From Hippopus hippopus (Eukaryota; Mollusca; Bivalvia; Cardiida; Cardiidae), in assembly GCA_946811185.2 (NCBI GenBank), contig OX328105.1, positions 51,460,845-51,524,844 of the forward strand: a stretch of 64,000 bases of DNA. Reading direction: 5' to 3'. A model generated the notes under the pieces. That model saw only the letters and a list, made by a program, of their open reading frames with translations, was not told the origin of the DNA and made no database searches. Positions 1-11,190 of the stretch are shown here, piece by piece. The first letter of the stretch is position 1. Every line of letters begins with the position of its first letter. Both the position numbers and the translations under genes were made by a program.

Positions 1-123
1 CTAGTAACACTGTGGGAAAAGGTGAAAATGCTGGTTACCAACATTTTCTCCTTTTCCCACAATGTTTACAAAAGGCCTACTTCTCACGGTCTTTAAAACT
101 CAGGTTTGTGTGGTGATGGGTTA
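1..123 (+). mobile_element. TTAA MITE, cut by the window edge
   Basis: This is the right half of the element: palindromic core plus a terminal run ending GTGATGGGTTAA. Confidence 0.7.
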
Positions 124-164
124 AGGGTATAATTTTGCATCAAGAGTTTCAGAAAGGTTTGTGG

Positions 165-350
165 GAAACATAATGAAAGAACTTACAGAAGACAAAATAA
201 CTGTGGCTAAAACAATGTAATTATTAGAAAAGATTTGGGGGGAAAAGAGAAAATGCTGGTTACTAATATTACCTCCTTTTCTAGCAATGTTTTCAAAAGC
301 ATTCCTTATCAGGGTCCTCAAAACTCAGGATTGTGAGGTAAAGGGTTAAA
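165..350 (+). mobile_element. TTAA MITE, diverged
   Basis: The core has decayed (GGGGGGAAAAGAGAAAATGC) but the right end GTGAGGTAAAGGGTTAA is intact. Confidence 0.6.
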
Positions 351-419
351 ATACAGGGTTGTATGTAAAAGGCTAAGACTCATAACCTCCTGACAAAAAC
401 ATGCAGCAGCCACTTTAAA

Positions 420-520
420 AATATCAAACTGTACATTGATTGATTGTACTGTTTTACGCCACATTCAACATTATTTCAGTCATATCAGAGCAACAGCTCA
501 CATATTCACATATGTCCTGT
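420..520 (-). repeat. SINE tail fragment
   Basis: It contains the complement of the shared tail (CATTATTTCAGTCATATC). It is interrupted at 519 by the hAT-like element. Confidence 0.5.
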
Positions 521-836
521 CCATGTCAGACCTGAGTCCAATTACAATTATAATTTAATTAATTGTAATTAATTACATTTTTTCTATTAACTGAAAGTAA
601 TTAGTAATTGACACAGGAATCAATTACTTTAATTGAAATTAATTAAATGAATATAAATCAAAATAATTGACAATTAAATTCAATTACTTTTCAAATACAT
701 GTACTAAATAAAACCTTGGAAAAAAACAGGTTTTATGCAGTTGCTATTATTACCTGGAAGTATAAATTTCACACTTGGTTGTCACCTTAAGAGGTGTTAA
801 CAGATCATTGATGAATGTTAAACTGTTGAACTACCT

Positions 837-1062
837 TAACTCTTCACTAACATCAAAATTGTAGACTTGTACAAACTGAAAGGAATCTAAGACAACAAAT
901 TATATGAAGGTCAAATACTAGCAATTCTCTGTGAAGGGCATAAAACATTGTGTGAAAAGGAGAAAAAGTTGTGTACCACCATTTTCTCCTTTTCCCAAAG
1001 TGATTAAAAAACTTTGTGCTTTAGGGTCTTTAAAAGCAAGGATTTTGTGATTTAGGGCTAAT
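837..1062 (+). mobile_element. TTAA MITE, diverged, inside the hAT-like element
   Basis: It starts TTAACTCTTCACTAA; the core TGTGAAAAGGAGAAAAAG is mispaired. Confidence 0.6.
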
Positions 1063-1097
1063 CAGTAGGACATTCATTATAGCTGTGCTTTCCTTTT

Positions 1098-1324
1098 TTA
1101 ACCCATTACCACACAATCCCGAGTTTTGACGCCCTGTAGGAGAAGGCTTTTGAAAACATTGTGGGAAAAGGAGAAAATGCTGGTAACCAGCATTTTCTCC
1201 TTTTCCCACAATGTTTTCTTCCTCATCCAAAACAAAAATCATCATTTCAGTAACATTTAATTTGTCGTCTGCAAATCCTTTCAATTTGGACCAGTCTATT
1301 TTTTGTCGTTTGGTAAAGAGTTAA
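1098..1324 (-). mobile_element. TTAA MITE, well preserved
   Basis: Both TTAA ends are present: TTAACCCATTACCACACAAT on the left and TTTGGTAAAGAGTTAA on the right, with a long core hairpin. Confidence 0.85.
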
Positions 1325-1341
1325 TTGAATTAGTACTTAAG

Positions 1342-1575
1342 GTAACTCTTTACCAAAAGATAAAAATTTTGATTCACCCAAATAGACAATACATGTATTT
1401 GCAGATGATAAATTAAATGTAGATCAAATCATAGTTTTTGTCTTTGACAGAGTACAAAACATTGTGGAAAAGGAAGAAAAAGCTAGTTACCATCATTTTC
1501 TCCTTATCTGCAATGTTTTCAAAAGCCTTCTTAATCAGAGTAGTTAAAACTTGGGATTGTGTGGTAAAGGGTTAA
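1342..1575 (+). mobile_element. TTAA MITE
   Basis: It runs from GTAACTCTTTACCAAAAG to GTGGTAAAGGGTTAA. It is 17 bases from the previous copy, in opposite orientation. Confidence 0.75.
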
Positions 1576-2029
1576 AGCTGAATAATCTATTTATAAATAT
1601 TATGCCAAGTAATTGAAAAATAATTAATTATATTCCTGAAAATAATTGTATCTAAATTACTTTTATAAAAAGCAAGTAATTATAATTGTAATTTAATTGA
1701 AACATTTCCATTTTAATTGTAATTAATTAATTACTTTTCAAAATAATTGAACCCAGGTCTGGTCCATGTACAATATGGTTAAGTCAAAATGAATAATGTT
1801 TGAATACATGGATACATGAAAATATTTGCTCTGCCAAATTCTTTCTGTGGATTGATTATAAACATATTGACAGAAAATATCAGCACTCTCAATACTGAAT
1901 GAAGTATTGTTTTTGCTGATGTTTATGTGGGTAAGCAGTCCCTGGCTTGGCTAGGAAGGTGAGCCAAGTAATGAAAAAATAAACACCAGAAATATTTATT
2001 TTATCATCTGCAAGTGCTGCTGATGTTTA

Positions 2030-3000
2030 CCTCCATTGGCTTAAGGCCAGCTAGCTAATGACATGGCCCGGTGTCCATCTTGCGTCTGTCTGTGTGTTAA
2101 CTTTATTTAAAACATCTTCTCTAAAACTACCGATCCAATTTTGACTTCACAGAAATGATCCTGCTATGATCCTCTTCAAAATTTATTGAAAGAATTTGAT
2201 TCCTGTTAAAACTCTGGTTGCCATGGCAACAAAACTGAACAATATTGGAAATCTTTGAAAATCTTCTTCTCCAAAACCGTAAAGCCTAGGGCTACTGAAT
2301 TTGGCAGGTAGCTTCATCTAATGAACCTGTAATGAATTCCTCCAAATTATAGCCCTGGGGTCAAAATAGGCCCCGCCCCGGGGGTCAAAGTTTTACATGG
2401 GCTCATATAGTGAAAACTGTAAAAATCTGGTTCTAAACCATAATTATGGTCTAGGGCCAAAAAATTTGACTTGTAGCTTCACCTTATGGACTTATATTAA
2501 GACTCTTCAAATCATAGCCCTGGGGTCAAAATTGATCCTGTCCCGGTGGTCAAAAGTTTTACTATGGGCCTACATAGTGGAAACGTTAAAAAATTTCTGG
2601 CTTCTAACCACAAGGCCTAGGGCTACCAAATTTGGCTTATAGCTTCCTCTTGTGGATCTCTTCTGAATTTGTTCAAAATGAGCCCTTGAATCCAAAAAAA
2701 TCCCACCTCTCTTTTTTTTTTGTAGAGGAAACTCTGATACTGGTAATCTCCTTGTTTATAACCATACTGTTTAGACCTGTATTATGTGGTATGTGGCTGT
2801 ACCTTGTTGACTTCTACCAGGATTCAAGTAATTATAGCTCATAATTATAGGTCAAAATTGTAATTATAGGTAAAAATGGACTCGCCCTGGGGTCACAACT
2901 TTCACAGTCATGGCTTTTGTAGAGAAAACTTCCCAAGTCTTCTTGTTCGAAACAATTTGGCCTAGAATTTAGTGTGTATGGTTTGTACTTATTAGCCAGT
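2030..3000 (+). repeat. tandem repeat of molluscan 'AGCCCTGGGGTC' type
   Basis: Units of about 140-160 bases repeat the blocks GGCCTAGGGCTACC, TATAGCCCTGGGGTCAAAAT and GGTCAAAGTTTTACATGGGC. It is related to 21190-22460. It contains a GTTGCCATGGCAAC palindrome at 2217. Confidence 0.75.
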
Positions 3001-3560
3001 GGAGCGATACAGGGCCATCATAACCCTCTTGTTGTTTTGATGAACTGCACAGAAACAATGGTGAAAGTTTGAAAAACATGACTTTTTCCGTCTTGCACAA
3101 TTTTATCAAATGATCTATTCTATGCATCATATTCTATAATACTTAAATAGAAGCTATTAATAGCACCGCATGCGGGTGCTGACGCTGGGCCGAAGTTGCT
3201 TGATTTTTCAGTGAAAATTCTAATTAAAAAAAAAGGGGGGCATAATTGTGTAAAAAAAATACCTTGATGGTTATCTGTCCCTCTTGTATGGGTTCCCTTT
3301 TTGATATTTAACAAATTGTCAGAGTTATGAGTAAATATCTTCAGTAATAACAGAAATATAAAATGTCAAAATTTTTGAAAATTCGTAACTCGAAAATGGG
3401 GCATAGCTGTGTCAAAAGCATTTTCAGTAATATCAGAGATACAAAATACCATTTTTTGCACTAAAATGCAGACGACGATGCCAGGTCCATAATACTTCAG
3501 TGTTTTCTTTGAAAAGAACCAAGCTTAAAATTTGATACTCATGGCTCAAAATTTCATGAC
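3000..3560. repeat. dispersed repeat related to 34705-35450 and 53255-53560
   Basis: The blocks TATCTTCAGTAATAACAG and GGGGCATAGCTGTGTCAAAAG are diverged forms of blocks found in the other copies. Nothing coding is seen here or up to 3660. Confidence 0.4.
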
Positions 3561-3666
3561 ATGGATTTTGCATTGACTATGAATTTTGATGACACCATTA
3601 TGGTAGTGTTACTATATCCCTCTGTGGTTATGGTCAACTCTAACATTTAGTTATCTGCTAAAAGAG

Positions 3667-3886
3667 TTAACCGTTTATCACATAATTATCCCATGTTGTA
3701 ACAACTCTTAAGAGGCTTTTGAAAACACTGGGAAAAGGAGAAAATACTGGAAACCAGCATTTTCTCCTTTTCCCACGATGTTTTGCTTTTCTATCCTTTT
3801 GCACCATTTGAGTAGTATCTTTGGTGTCGTCTGCAAATGCTTTCTACTTTGAAAGGTCTAAAACTTTGTCCTCTGGTACATGTTAA
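3667..3886 (-). mobile_element. TTAA MITE
   Basis: TTAACCGTTTATCACATAAT is the left end and the right end is CTGGTACATGTTAA. It lies just beyond the 3' end of the OTU gene. Confidence 0.75.
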
Positions 3887-3926
3887 ACAGAAAAAAAAAA
3901 AACCTGAGACATGCTATAGTAACAGA

Positions 3927-3932
3927 TTTAAT
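3927..3932 (-). terminator. candidate poly(A) signal of the OTU gene
   Basis: ATTAAA on the minus strand lies about 450 bases past the stop codon, before a MITE at 3667-3886. I see no canonical AATAAA on this strand in the interval. The 3910-4380 stretch is probably 3' UTR. Confidence 0.3.
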
Positions 3933-4380
3933 AGGTGAAACAAACTTAACAAATCACATGGCATCATATGACAGGGAAAAAAAAAATGCTTATTTACAGC
4001 ATGAGTAATAAATAAATAACTACAGATATTAATTGTCAATACGTAGAAAGTGTCTGGAAGAAAAAAAAAAAAAAACACCTTTAACATCTCATAAATGGTA
4101 TCATAAATATGAAAAAAAATATTACCATTATAATTAATTTCACCGAAAGAAACTGAAAGAAATGCAAGAGAAAACCTCTTGTACAGCATAAATATTGATA
4201 ATTCATTGCCAATATATAAAACCCTACCTACGATAGAAACTACTTTTAAGAAAGGAAAAGCTAAAAAGAAAACATCATACCGTAGATACATACTAACTCA
4301 TGTATATCAAGCAATCTTGAAGGCTTACTTCAGTCAGAGCATGTCATCAAGTTTTCGAAGTTAAATAAAAGTTTTTCATA

Positions 4381-5333
4381 CTAAACAATTTCATTTTCAT
4401 CCACAGTTAGATCAACTGAATCGGTAATACCAGATAACTCTGGTGGGTCTAGTCCACAGTTGCATTTTCCTGTCAGAGAAGCAACTCTATCATAATGGTT
4501 ACCATGGGTGTGACAGATTGTTATATAGCAAGGATCATCTAACTGTCCAGTATTATATTTGAATAAAGGTGAGAATAAAAGCCATCTATAGTTTTCTCCT
4601 TTCTGATCAGGTGACAGTATATAAATAGGTCTTCCCAGCAAGGTGGCAGCTGCATATATTTCTGTCTGGGTTGCCCAAGTTTTGTCCTGTCTCATCTCAC
4701 TGACGTGGCTCACCACTGGTCCATCAGTTACTGCCTCAAACTTTTTAGGAAACTTTTCAATCAAATCTACAACAGCTTGCCTAATATCATCATAAAACTT
4801 TTGCCGCCCATACACCACTTTACTAAGGGCTCGGAAAAAGCAATTTCCATCACCTTTCATTTCATCTATACATCGGCCATATTTCTGCAGCATTAATTTC
4901 AAGTGTTTGTAAACATCATAACTTGTGATTTCATTTATTTCATTCTCATCATCTTCATCTAGCTTTATTACCACATCATTATTGGCTGCTGTGGACCTTG
5001 TAACATGGATAGGCCTTCTTGCCAAAGTTGTTTCACCATCACATATCAAAGGCTGATCATGTGAACTTCTCAGGTTCCTTGTACATGTACTATTGTACTT
5101 AAGTTTGGATGGAGACGGTGACTCTCTTGTTAATCTGGCAGTGCCACTCGGTCCCTTCAATGATTTTGGTGATGCTTCTATTCTACGTTTTCTTCTCATA
5201 GGAAGAGAGTTTGCATTTAAATCATTATCCCAATCATCCCAATCACTGTCAGACTCTGAATCTGTCTGTTCGTAGAATGTTAGATCATGGAAATTTCTTT
5301 GACTACCATTTCTCTGTATTGGGATTGGTATAC
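4381..5333 (-). CDS. OTU protease, last coding exon (catalytic domain)
   Basis: This exon holds the whole OTU domain and the stop codon. The open frame runs from the acceptor at 5334-5335 without interruption; the first codon is split (G from the upstream exon plus GT). Key motifs are GDGNC near 4842 and HYD near 4495. Confidence 0.88.
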
Positions 5334-7556
5334 CTGAAAGTAAATATTAACTTTTTACCACACAAACCTGACTTTAAGAATGCGTGAAGAAGACTTCTAG
5401 AGGCTTTTGAAAACAGCATTTTCTACTTTTCCGCACAAAGTTTTCCACCCCATAAGACACAGATGTTGGCATTTGAACTTTATCTGTTGTTGGCATATGC
5501 TCTCAATATAAGCGAGTCCTTGTCGTTTCATAGAATTAATTCTTTACTTTACATGACAATACTTGGGATAACTTCAAATTGAATGCATTGCTGTAAAGCA
5601 AATTATATGTGGCTTAACGCTATGCCAAACAGTCCCTTGTTTAAATGATGCTGAGTAAGAAACCTTTAGAAAATAATGTGTTGAAGGATAAATTGCTAGT
5701 AAGCAACTGTGGTGAAGAGCTATTTCTCCTTCTCTCAAAATGCTTTCAAAACTTTTTATTATTTTCCAGTAGATCTAAAATAAAAGTAAATGATTTATTT
5801 TACCATAAAAATTGCCATTTGAAAACGGCACTTCAACAAATTCAGCTTCCAATGAATTCGCAAATTTCTAAAAATCAGTGAAAATTCAGACAAACAAACT
5901 TCTCTGAAAGGAATGCTGGAGAAATTGTCCCCTGGAGAAATCGTTCCCTAGAGAAATCGTCCCCAATATGCTTGGGGGCGATTTTTTTTGGAGAATTTGT
6001 CCACTGGGGATGATTTTTCTGGAGAAATCGTCCCCAAATTGAATTTTGGAGAAATCGTCCCCATATTCAGAATTCACATACAATTTTGCTATTAAATTTG
6101 TCTTTGAAAATACTTAAGTTTTATTTTTACTTTAGTATTTACCTTGTGTTACGGTTTTCTTGATGCAAGAGCTATTTGATTACACTGTCATTGTTTAAAT
6201 AACAAATTTCACACTAACAGTTTGTTGTTCACACCTGTCTCACCTATAATAGGTAGCTTACACCTGTAAGATTTTTTTTTTGTTTGTTTGAGTTTGATTT
6301 TAAACAAATGATGAAATATATATGTTTGTTTAACAGCAGTCACTCGGCCATTTTACATGATTTTAATACTATGATAATGAATCCATATCTCTCTCTCTCT
6401 CTGCAAGGGAAGTTGATTTTCATGTTTATTTGATTTTAGTAACTGTGTTACAACAGTTCATCCTCTCACTGAAGAATTAACTACATATAAGGCTATTTCC
6501 CTATGAACTAAAGGCTTTTTGCCAATCTATAAAAGATATCAAAGTAGCTTAAATGAAAAAGGATCACATCATAAACAGCACTAAAAACTGAAGAAAAAAA
6601 AGTTGTGAAAGAAAAAAAGCCCCAGGTAAGTGCACACATATTTCCTCCTTTTCAGTAATGTTTTCGATATTTCTAGAAAAGATTGTTTTGAAATTTAAGA
6701 TGATGGGCAAGGACAGAAAAAGTTGTGGTGTGTGTTGCAATTAAATCAACCTTTCAGTTAATGTTTTCTGCAGTGTTTCTTTGAAGATGGAATCGTCTAG
6801 AAAAAAAATTACTTATACATGTACAACCTTGGGATATGAGTCAATAAGCACTCTTACGGGGATCGAATAAATGAACATTTTCGCATCTTGTAGCACTAAA
6901 ATTGTGTTCTGATTAGTTCTGTTCATATTATGCATTTAATGACTGAATGACTACTTTTTTTTTTTTAGTATTTCATAGTTAAAAAATCAAATTAAAACAA
7001 AGAGAAAAAATTAAAAATGTTACAGGTGTAAGCTATCTGTGACAGGTGTGAACAACAAACTGTTAGTGTGAAATTTGTTGTATAAATAATGACAGTGTTA
7101 TGAAATCACTCTTGAATTTAGAAAACCAGAACGCAAAGTAAATAGTAAAGTAAAAAATAATAAAAAAATATTTTCAAAGACAACTTTAATAGCATAATTG
7201 TGTATGTATTTTGAATATGTGGATGATTTCTCCAAAATTTAATTTGGGGACGATTTCTCTGGAGAAATCGTCCCCAAGCAGTTTGGGACGATTTCTCCAG
7301 GGGACGATTTCTCCAGGGTACGATTTCTTCCGACACCCTCTGAAACCACTGCTAATGTAAAATGGAACATAAAAAAGCTTTCAAACTTACCAGATCTTCC
7401 AAGCTGGCGATTATATGGTCCATATAGAAAAGTATCAAAGAAATCGTTATTCCAGCTTGATAACTGAAATGGATCCGTATATCTCCACCTTCGGTAGTCA
7501 TCAACTGGGCAAGAAGAAGTGTATGGATGGCCAAAAACCTGTGACAAAATAGTCAT
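4381..7556 (-). CDS. OTU-domain cysteine protease (deubiquitinase-like), two coding exons
   Basis: Coding exons are 7556-7391 and 5333-4381 (minus strand), joined in frame across a GT-AG intron (donor GTAAGT at 7390, acceptor TTTCAG ending at 5334). The product is about 372 aa. Residues 80-93 are an acidic, tryptophan-containing stretch (SDSDWDDWDND), followed by a basic segment (MRRKRR, 101-106) and a Ser/Pro-rich linker. The OTU fold lies at about 190-345: catalytic-loop motif GDGNCFF (Asp217, Cys220), WATQTEIYAAA in the middle, and the terminal GNHYD motif with the presumed catalytic His335. OTU proteases hydrolyse ubiquitin linkages, and all expected active-site residues are present, so the enzyme is probably active. 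The C-terminus has a short CNC motif and an acidic tail. I chose the ATG at 7556 (G at -3) because it opens the frame; an upstream acceptor-like CTCAG near 7610 suggests a 5' UTR intron. I cannot place it in a named OTUD subfamily. Confidence 0.88.
5347..5539 (-). mobile_element. TTAA MITE in the OTU intron
   Basis: It begins TTAACTTTTTACCACACAAA, three bases inside the acceptor tract. The core is partly deleted. Confidence 0.65.
5910..7337. mobile_element. foldback DNA element A (GGAGAAATCGTCCC type)
   Basis: The 1428-bp element is flanked by the 8-bp repeat CTCTGAAA (5902-5909 and 7338-7345). The arms carry direct and inverted copies of CTGGAGAAATCGTCCCC (5920-6065 and 7225-7330). Inner inverted segments pair 6190-6275 with 7020-7100 (CACACTAACAGTTTGTTGTT and its complement). 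It has no transposase. Confidence 0.85.
7391..7556 (-). CDS. OTU protease, first coding exon
   Basis: It encodes about 55 residues beginning MTILSQVFGHPY, rich in Tyr, Asp and Trp, and ends ...RQLGRS plus one base at a consensus donor GTAAGT. An alternative acceptor CACAG ends at 7542, so the exon could instead start at 7541 and join an unseen upstream coding exon. Confidence 0.65.
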
Positions 7557-7599
7557 ATCAGCTTTTTCTACGAACCAAACGTTCAAAAGCACTGATCAA

Positions 7600-8890
7600 G
7601 TCCTCTTGTGCCTGAGTAAGTATCTAATCCACCTTTCTTTTATCAAATATTTTACTTAACTCCTTTTGAATCGTGAGTTTTAATCATAACTAGTCATTTC
7701 ATGATTCAACGGAAATTTAACGGAAATACATAAACATTGGTAAACGGTAGGGTATAAATAACATGATCTGTTCTAAATTTAGAAACATCGCGATAATTCT
7801 AGAAATCCGTTCTGGATCATATAAAGTTGAATTCAAACTGGATCAACAAAATGTTTGAAAAATTAACGAAAAAAGCTGATGCTATAATAACAATTTCTAT
7901 TTCTTGAATATCTAAGACTCAAGGCTAATGATTTATCAGAAATATTGGAAAGATAAAGGGATGATAAGGTACCCTTAAAGGGGCCAAGTTTTTTGGATTT
8001 TTTAGGGATCGTATAGATAAAGGCCACAGGCCACTGAAGCTCTGATCTGGTGGCCTATTGTCGATATTCGTACCTGTCTGTTTGTCGAAGGAGAAACAAT
8101 AATTATTACTTTACTGAAGACCTATTGGTCTATAACAGGACACTGTCGAAATTTTAAACTGGCAGCCTGTTATCTACATGCACACTGGCAGACTGTTATC
8201 AATCTTTGTCAAATTGTAGCCTGTTATAGTCATTGTCTATCAGATGATTACTGGAGATAGAACGGATACTAGTCTACCTGTTATCTATTAAATTTGGATC
8301 GTTGCTAAATACACACCATATAATGTTAGTCTTAGATTCGTGACAGAATGCACACCATATTTTAACAAAGAAGTATGGCTGACGACTGAATCTCGTGTGC
8401 GATTACTGTATGGTTTGCAGTAGATATCGCATGAAAATTCTGTGTGCACATCATAGGTGGCATTTTTCGAATACAAATCTGATTTGGGCATTCTGGGTAC
8501 AGAACTGGACTACTTTCAAAACGGCAACCGTTACTTCAAATTTTAAAATAAAATAAACGTTTACTCAGTAAAACAGTACCGTCTTGTACGATTCACCTAG
8601 CCATAGTTAGCTATAGCCTATATAAATAACCTATGCACCAGTCATTTATAAATACAGCTCCTATAGGCTCAGCTCAGGAAATAGCCCCGGTACATTTTTC
8701 ATTGATAAGTCTGCAAAAACCCAGATGCATAAATTCTGGGTTTCCTTAAATCTATATATATAAACTCTATACAAAGATTTGCAGTGAACAGTGGTAGTTT
8801 AAAAAAAAAAACTCTTTTCCCGTTTAAAATAATTCAATTTTTAAGAAATCTGAAGCGAAAAACAAGCGAGATGTTTTCACAGAACTATTG
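7600..8890. other. intergenic, 5' side of the OTU gene
   Basis: No gene is seen. It contains loosely repeated GGCAGACTGTTATC-type units at 8020-8280, similar to 9835-9960. The OTU promoter should lie here or beyond, but I see no decisive element. Confidence 0.5.
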
Positions 8891-8894
8891 TTTA

Positions 8895-9510
8895 TACATC
8901 CTCGGAACCCAGGTTTGAAGCATTACGTTACTCTTCATGCATCACCCCTGGGAAAATTGACTAGCAAATCGTCGTTTCTTATGAATATTCATATGGTCGG
9001 GAAGTATCCTAATAGCCAATCGAAAGATCGATAACATAATACTCTCTTGTAAACAGGATAATCTCATCTTTCCGTTACAAAAAATAACCATGGAAAAAAC
9101 CTGAGGTTGTCAACAAATATGGCGGCCGTCGGCGTGCTTGGCTCCTGTGAGATATGCCATTCTGCAATACAGGGACGACACTATCGATCTTTGTGTACGA
9201 TTTTAACTGAAATCTTTCAGTGTTACGCTGAAAATCTCTTTTAAACGCTTCCTGATTGTGGTGTTGATGGGCGCCGCCATATTTAAAGTATGACTAATCT
9301 TGATTTGCAGGGAATGATGTGATTGGATATTGACAAGTAAAAAATAGAAATGACGGCGTATTTGTGATAAAAATAGTTTAATTTTTTTCAAAGAAAAACT
9401 GAGATCACCAATCAAAATGCTTCATGAATAATTAATTCATGAGAACGAGGAAACGTCAGCGAAATAACCTAGTGTCGATTACAGAATGAATCGAAAATGG
9501 GTCACCGAGG
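8895..9510. repeat. duplicated promoter-like block, copy 1
   Basis: Shares about 600 bases with 10430-11190. It includes GCCAATCG (CCAAT box), a GGCGG-rich core, AATATGGCGGCC on the plus strand and AATATGGCGGCGCC on the minus strand (YY1-like, opposed). It has small open frames on both strands. Confidence 0.75.
9203..9415 (-). CDS. small ORF (70 aa), unknown
   Basis: It starts MIGDLSFSLKK and contains MAAPINTTIRKRLKEIF; I recognise no family. Its only support is that the paralogous block at 10893-11105 preserves the same length and start with 8 substitutions. It may be noncoding. Confidence 0.2.
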   Translation of the reverse strand: MIGDLSFSLKKIKLFLSQIRRHFYFLLVNIQSHHSLQIKISHTLNMAAPINTTIRKRLKEIFSVTLKDFS

Positions 9511-9969
9511 ATGTTGTTTATATAGCAAATTTCTCAATTGCTACTTTTTTAGAGGCGGAGTGTTAGTTTACGCACTGCGTACACTACTAATTATCCTGTC
9601 CAGGATAGTGATGCATCACAGCAGACAGGTCTAATCTTCTAAATACACTATATGACATGCGCAGACAAGGGCACACCATTGGATGCAGATAGGGCATGCC
9701 AGAATTGAAATATGATTGATTACTTTTGTATGGTGTGTATGCATGTATAGTGTGTAACATGACTAAAACATTAATAACTGGTGCCTGTAGAACATACATG
9801 TATACAAATATATACCAAATCTAGCTATTTTTCAGATGGTTATGGGAGATACAACGGGTACCAGTTTATAAATGCTAAACTGGCAGTCTGTATCGATTTC
9901 CGTATTGACCCAATCAGACGTTTATGGGAGATATAAAAGGTATCACAGTCCTAGCCTAATACTGGTAAA

Positions 9970-10250
9970 AACTTGGACATGCATAACTATATGAGTTGTC
10001 GCTGTTATATGGCTGAAATAATGTTTGAAGTGGCGGAAAACACCATTCAATTAGTTAATCTCATAGCCAATCATAGCCTCGACAATAGTGATGTGGATAA
10101 GCGGTGGCAAAGGAAGAATATTACTTGTAGGGTGTGCTGGGAATAAGACACTCCAGGAAAGCATTGATAGATTCACTGACCGCAGTGATATAACTGCATT
10201 TATGTTTAAATTGGCGTTAAACACCGCACAAACAAACATAGAAAAAGTAT
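9970..10250 (+). repeat. V/Meta-type SINE tails, two diverged copies
   Basis: The tail GCTGAAATAATGTTTG is at about 10012. A second copy has CTCCAGGAAAGCATTGATAG and ends GGCGTTAAACACCGCACAAA at about 10236. No tRNA head remains. Confidence 0.55.
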
Positions 10251-10424
10251 ATCTGGTGCAGTCTTCAGTTCACTACAAAAATGTAAATATGCTCCTTTAA
10301 CACTTCAACGAACACATAACGTCTGTAACGCCATGTGTTAATTATCCGTACAATGCTTCAAAACAGATATCTTTGTATGTTCTTAATGCCCTTAGGAAGA
10401 GGGTTTTTGAAAACATTGTGAAAA

Positions 10425-11190
10425 AGGCATCCTCCGAACTCAGGTTTGAAGCATTACGTTAGTCTCCATGCATCACCCCTGGGAAAATTGACTATAGCAA
10501 ATCGTCGTTTCTCATGAATATTCATATAAAAAAATGGTCGGGAAGTACCCTAATAGCCAATCGAAAGATCGATAACATGAAAAAAAAAAAACTTCTCATC
10601 CGCGAGAAGAATATCCTTCAAAGAAGGAGTGCCACAGTGTAAGTGTGGGAAAATACCTGAGACAACAACAACAACATATGGTCGGGAAGTACCCTAATAG
10701 CCAATCGAAAGATCGATAACATAATGATACTCTCTTGTAGAGAGGATAATTTCATTTCTTCCGTTACTTAAAATAACCCTGGAAAAAAACCCGAGGTTGT
10801 CAACATATATGGCGGCCGTCGGCGTGCTTGTGTCCTGTGAGATACGCCATTCTGCAATACAGGGACGACACTATCGATCTTTGTGAATGATTTTAACTGA
10901 AATCTTTCGGTGTTACGCCAAAAATCTCTTTTAAACGCTTCTTGATTGTGGTGTTGATGGGCGCCGCCATATTTAAAGTATCACTAAGCTTGATTTGTAA
11001 CGAATGATGAGATTGGATATCGACAAGTAAAAAATAGAAATGACGGCGTATTTGTGATAAAAATAGTTTAAACTTTCTCAAAGAAAAACTGAGATCACCA
11101 ATCAAAATGCTTCATGAATAATTCATGAGAACGTGGAAACCCAGGGTCGATTACAGAATGAATCGGAACTGGGTCACTGAGGATGTGAAA
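10425..11190. repeat. duplicated promoter-like block, copy 2
   Basis: Same content as copy 1, but the segment CATATGGTCGGGAAGTACCC...GATCGATAACAT occurs twice (about 10533 and 10676), separated by a poly-A-led insertion. The plus-strand frame is broken early; the minus-strand frame is kept. Confidence 0.75.
10893..11105 (-). CDS. small ORF (70 aa), paralog of 9203-9415
   Basis: Same start, same stop and same length as its partner; differences are mostly conservative (K/R, I/L, N/D). No domain is recognised. Confidence 0.2.
   Translation of the reverse strand: MIGDLSFSLRKFKLFLSQIRRHFYFLLVDIQSHHSLQIKLSDTLNMAAPINTTIKKRLKEIFGVTPKDFS

Larger units (their letters stand above)
527..1761. mobile_element. 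hAT-like nonautonomous DNA transposon
   Basis: The ends are inverted: CAGACCTGAGTCCAATTA on the left and the complement of CAGACCTGGGTTCAATTA on the right. They are flanked by the 8-bp direct repeat GTCCATGT (519-526 and 1762-1769), the target size of hAT elements. The subterminal zones (540-700, 1590-1750) are AT-rich with TTAATTAATTAC runs. Three MITEs sit inside and no transposase is visible. Confidence 0.8.
5334..7390 (-). other. intron of the OTU gene
   Basis: GT-AG intron of 2057 bases. It contains a TTAA-bounded MITE (5347-5539), a decayed MITE-like stretch (5540-5780) and a complete foldback element (5910-7337) that ends about 53 bases from the splice donor. Confidence 0.8.

Noticed and set aside
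1030..1284. 84-aa frame and the many similar frames containing 'GENAGYQHFLLFPQCF'
   Set aside because: They are translations of the MITE hairpin, repeated wherever the element lies, with no conserved start or stop.
3914..4291. 125-aa frame on the minus strand
   Set aside because: It lies downstream of the OTU stop, has poly-Phe runs from homopolymers, and has no recognisable domain; most likely 3' UTR.
9118..9245. Plus-strand MAAVGVLGSCEICHSAIQGR frame as a real first exon
   Set aside because: Suggestive start context, but no downstream exon could be found and the paralogous copy is disrupted; kept only as a finding.
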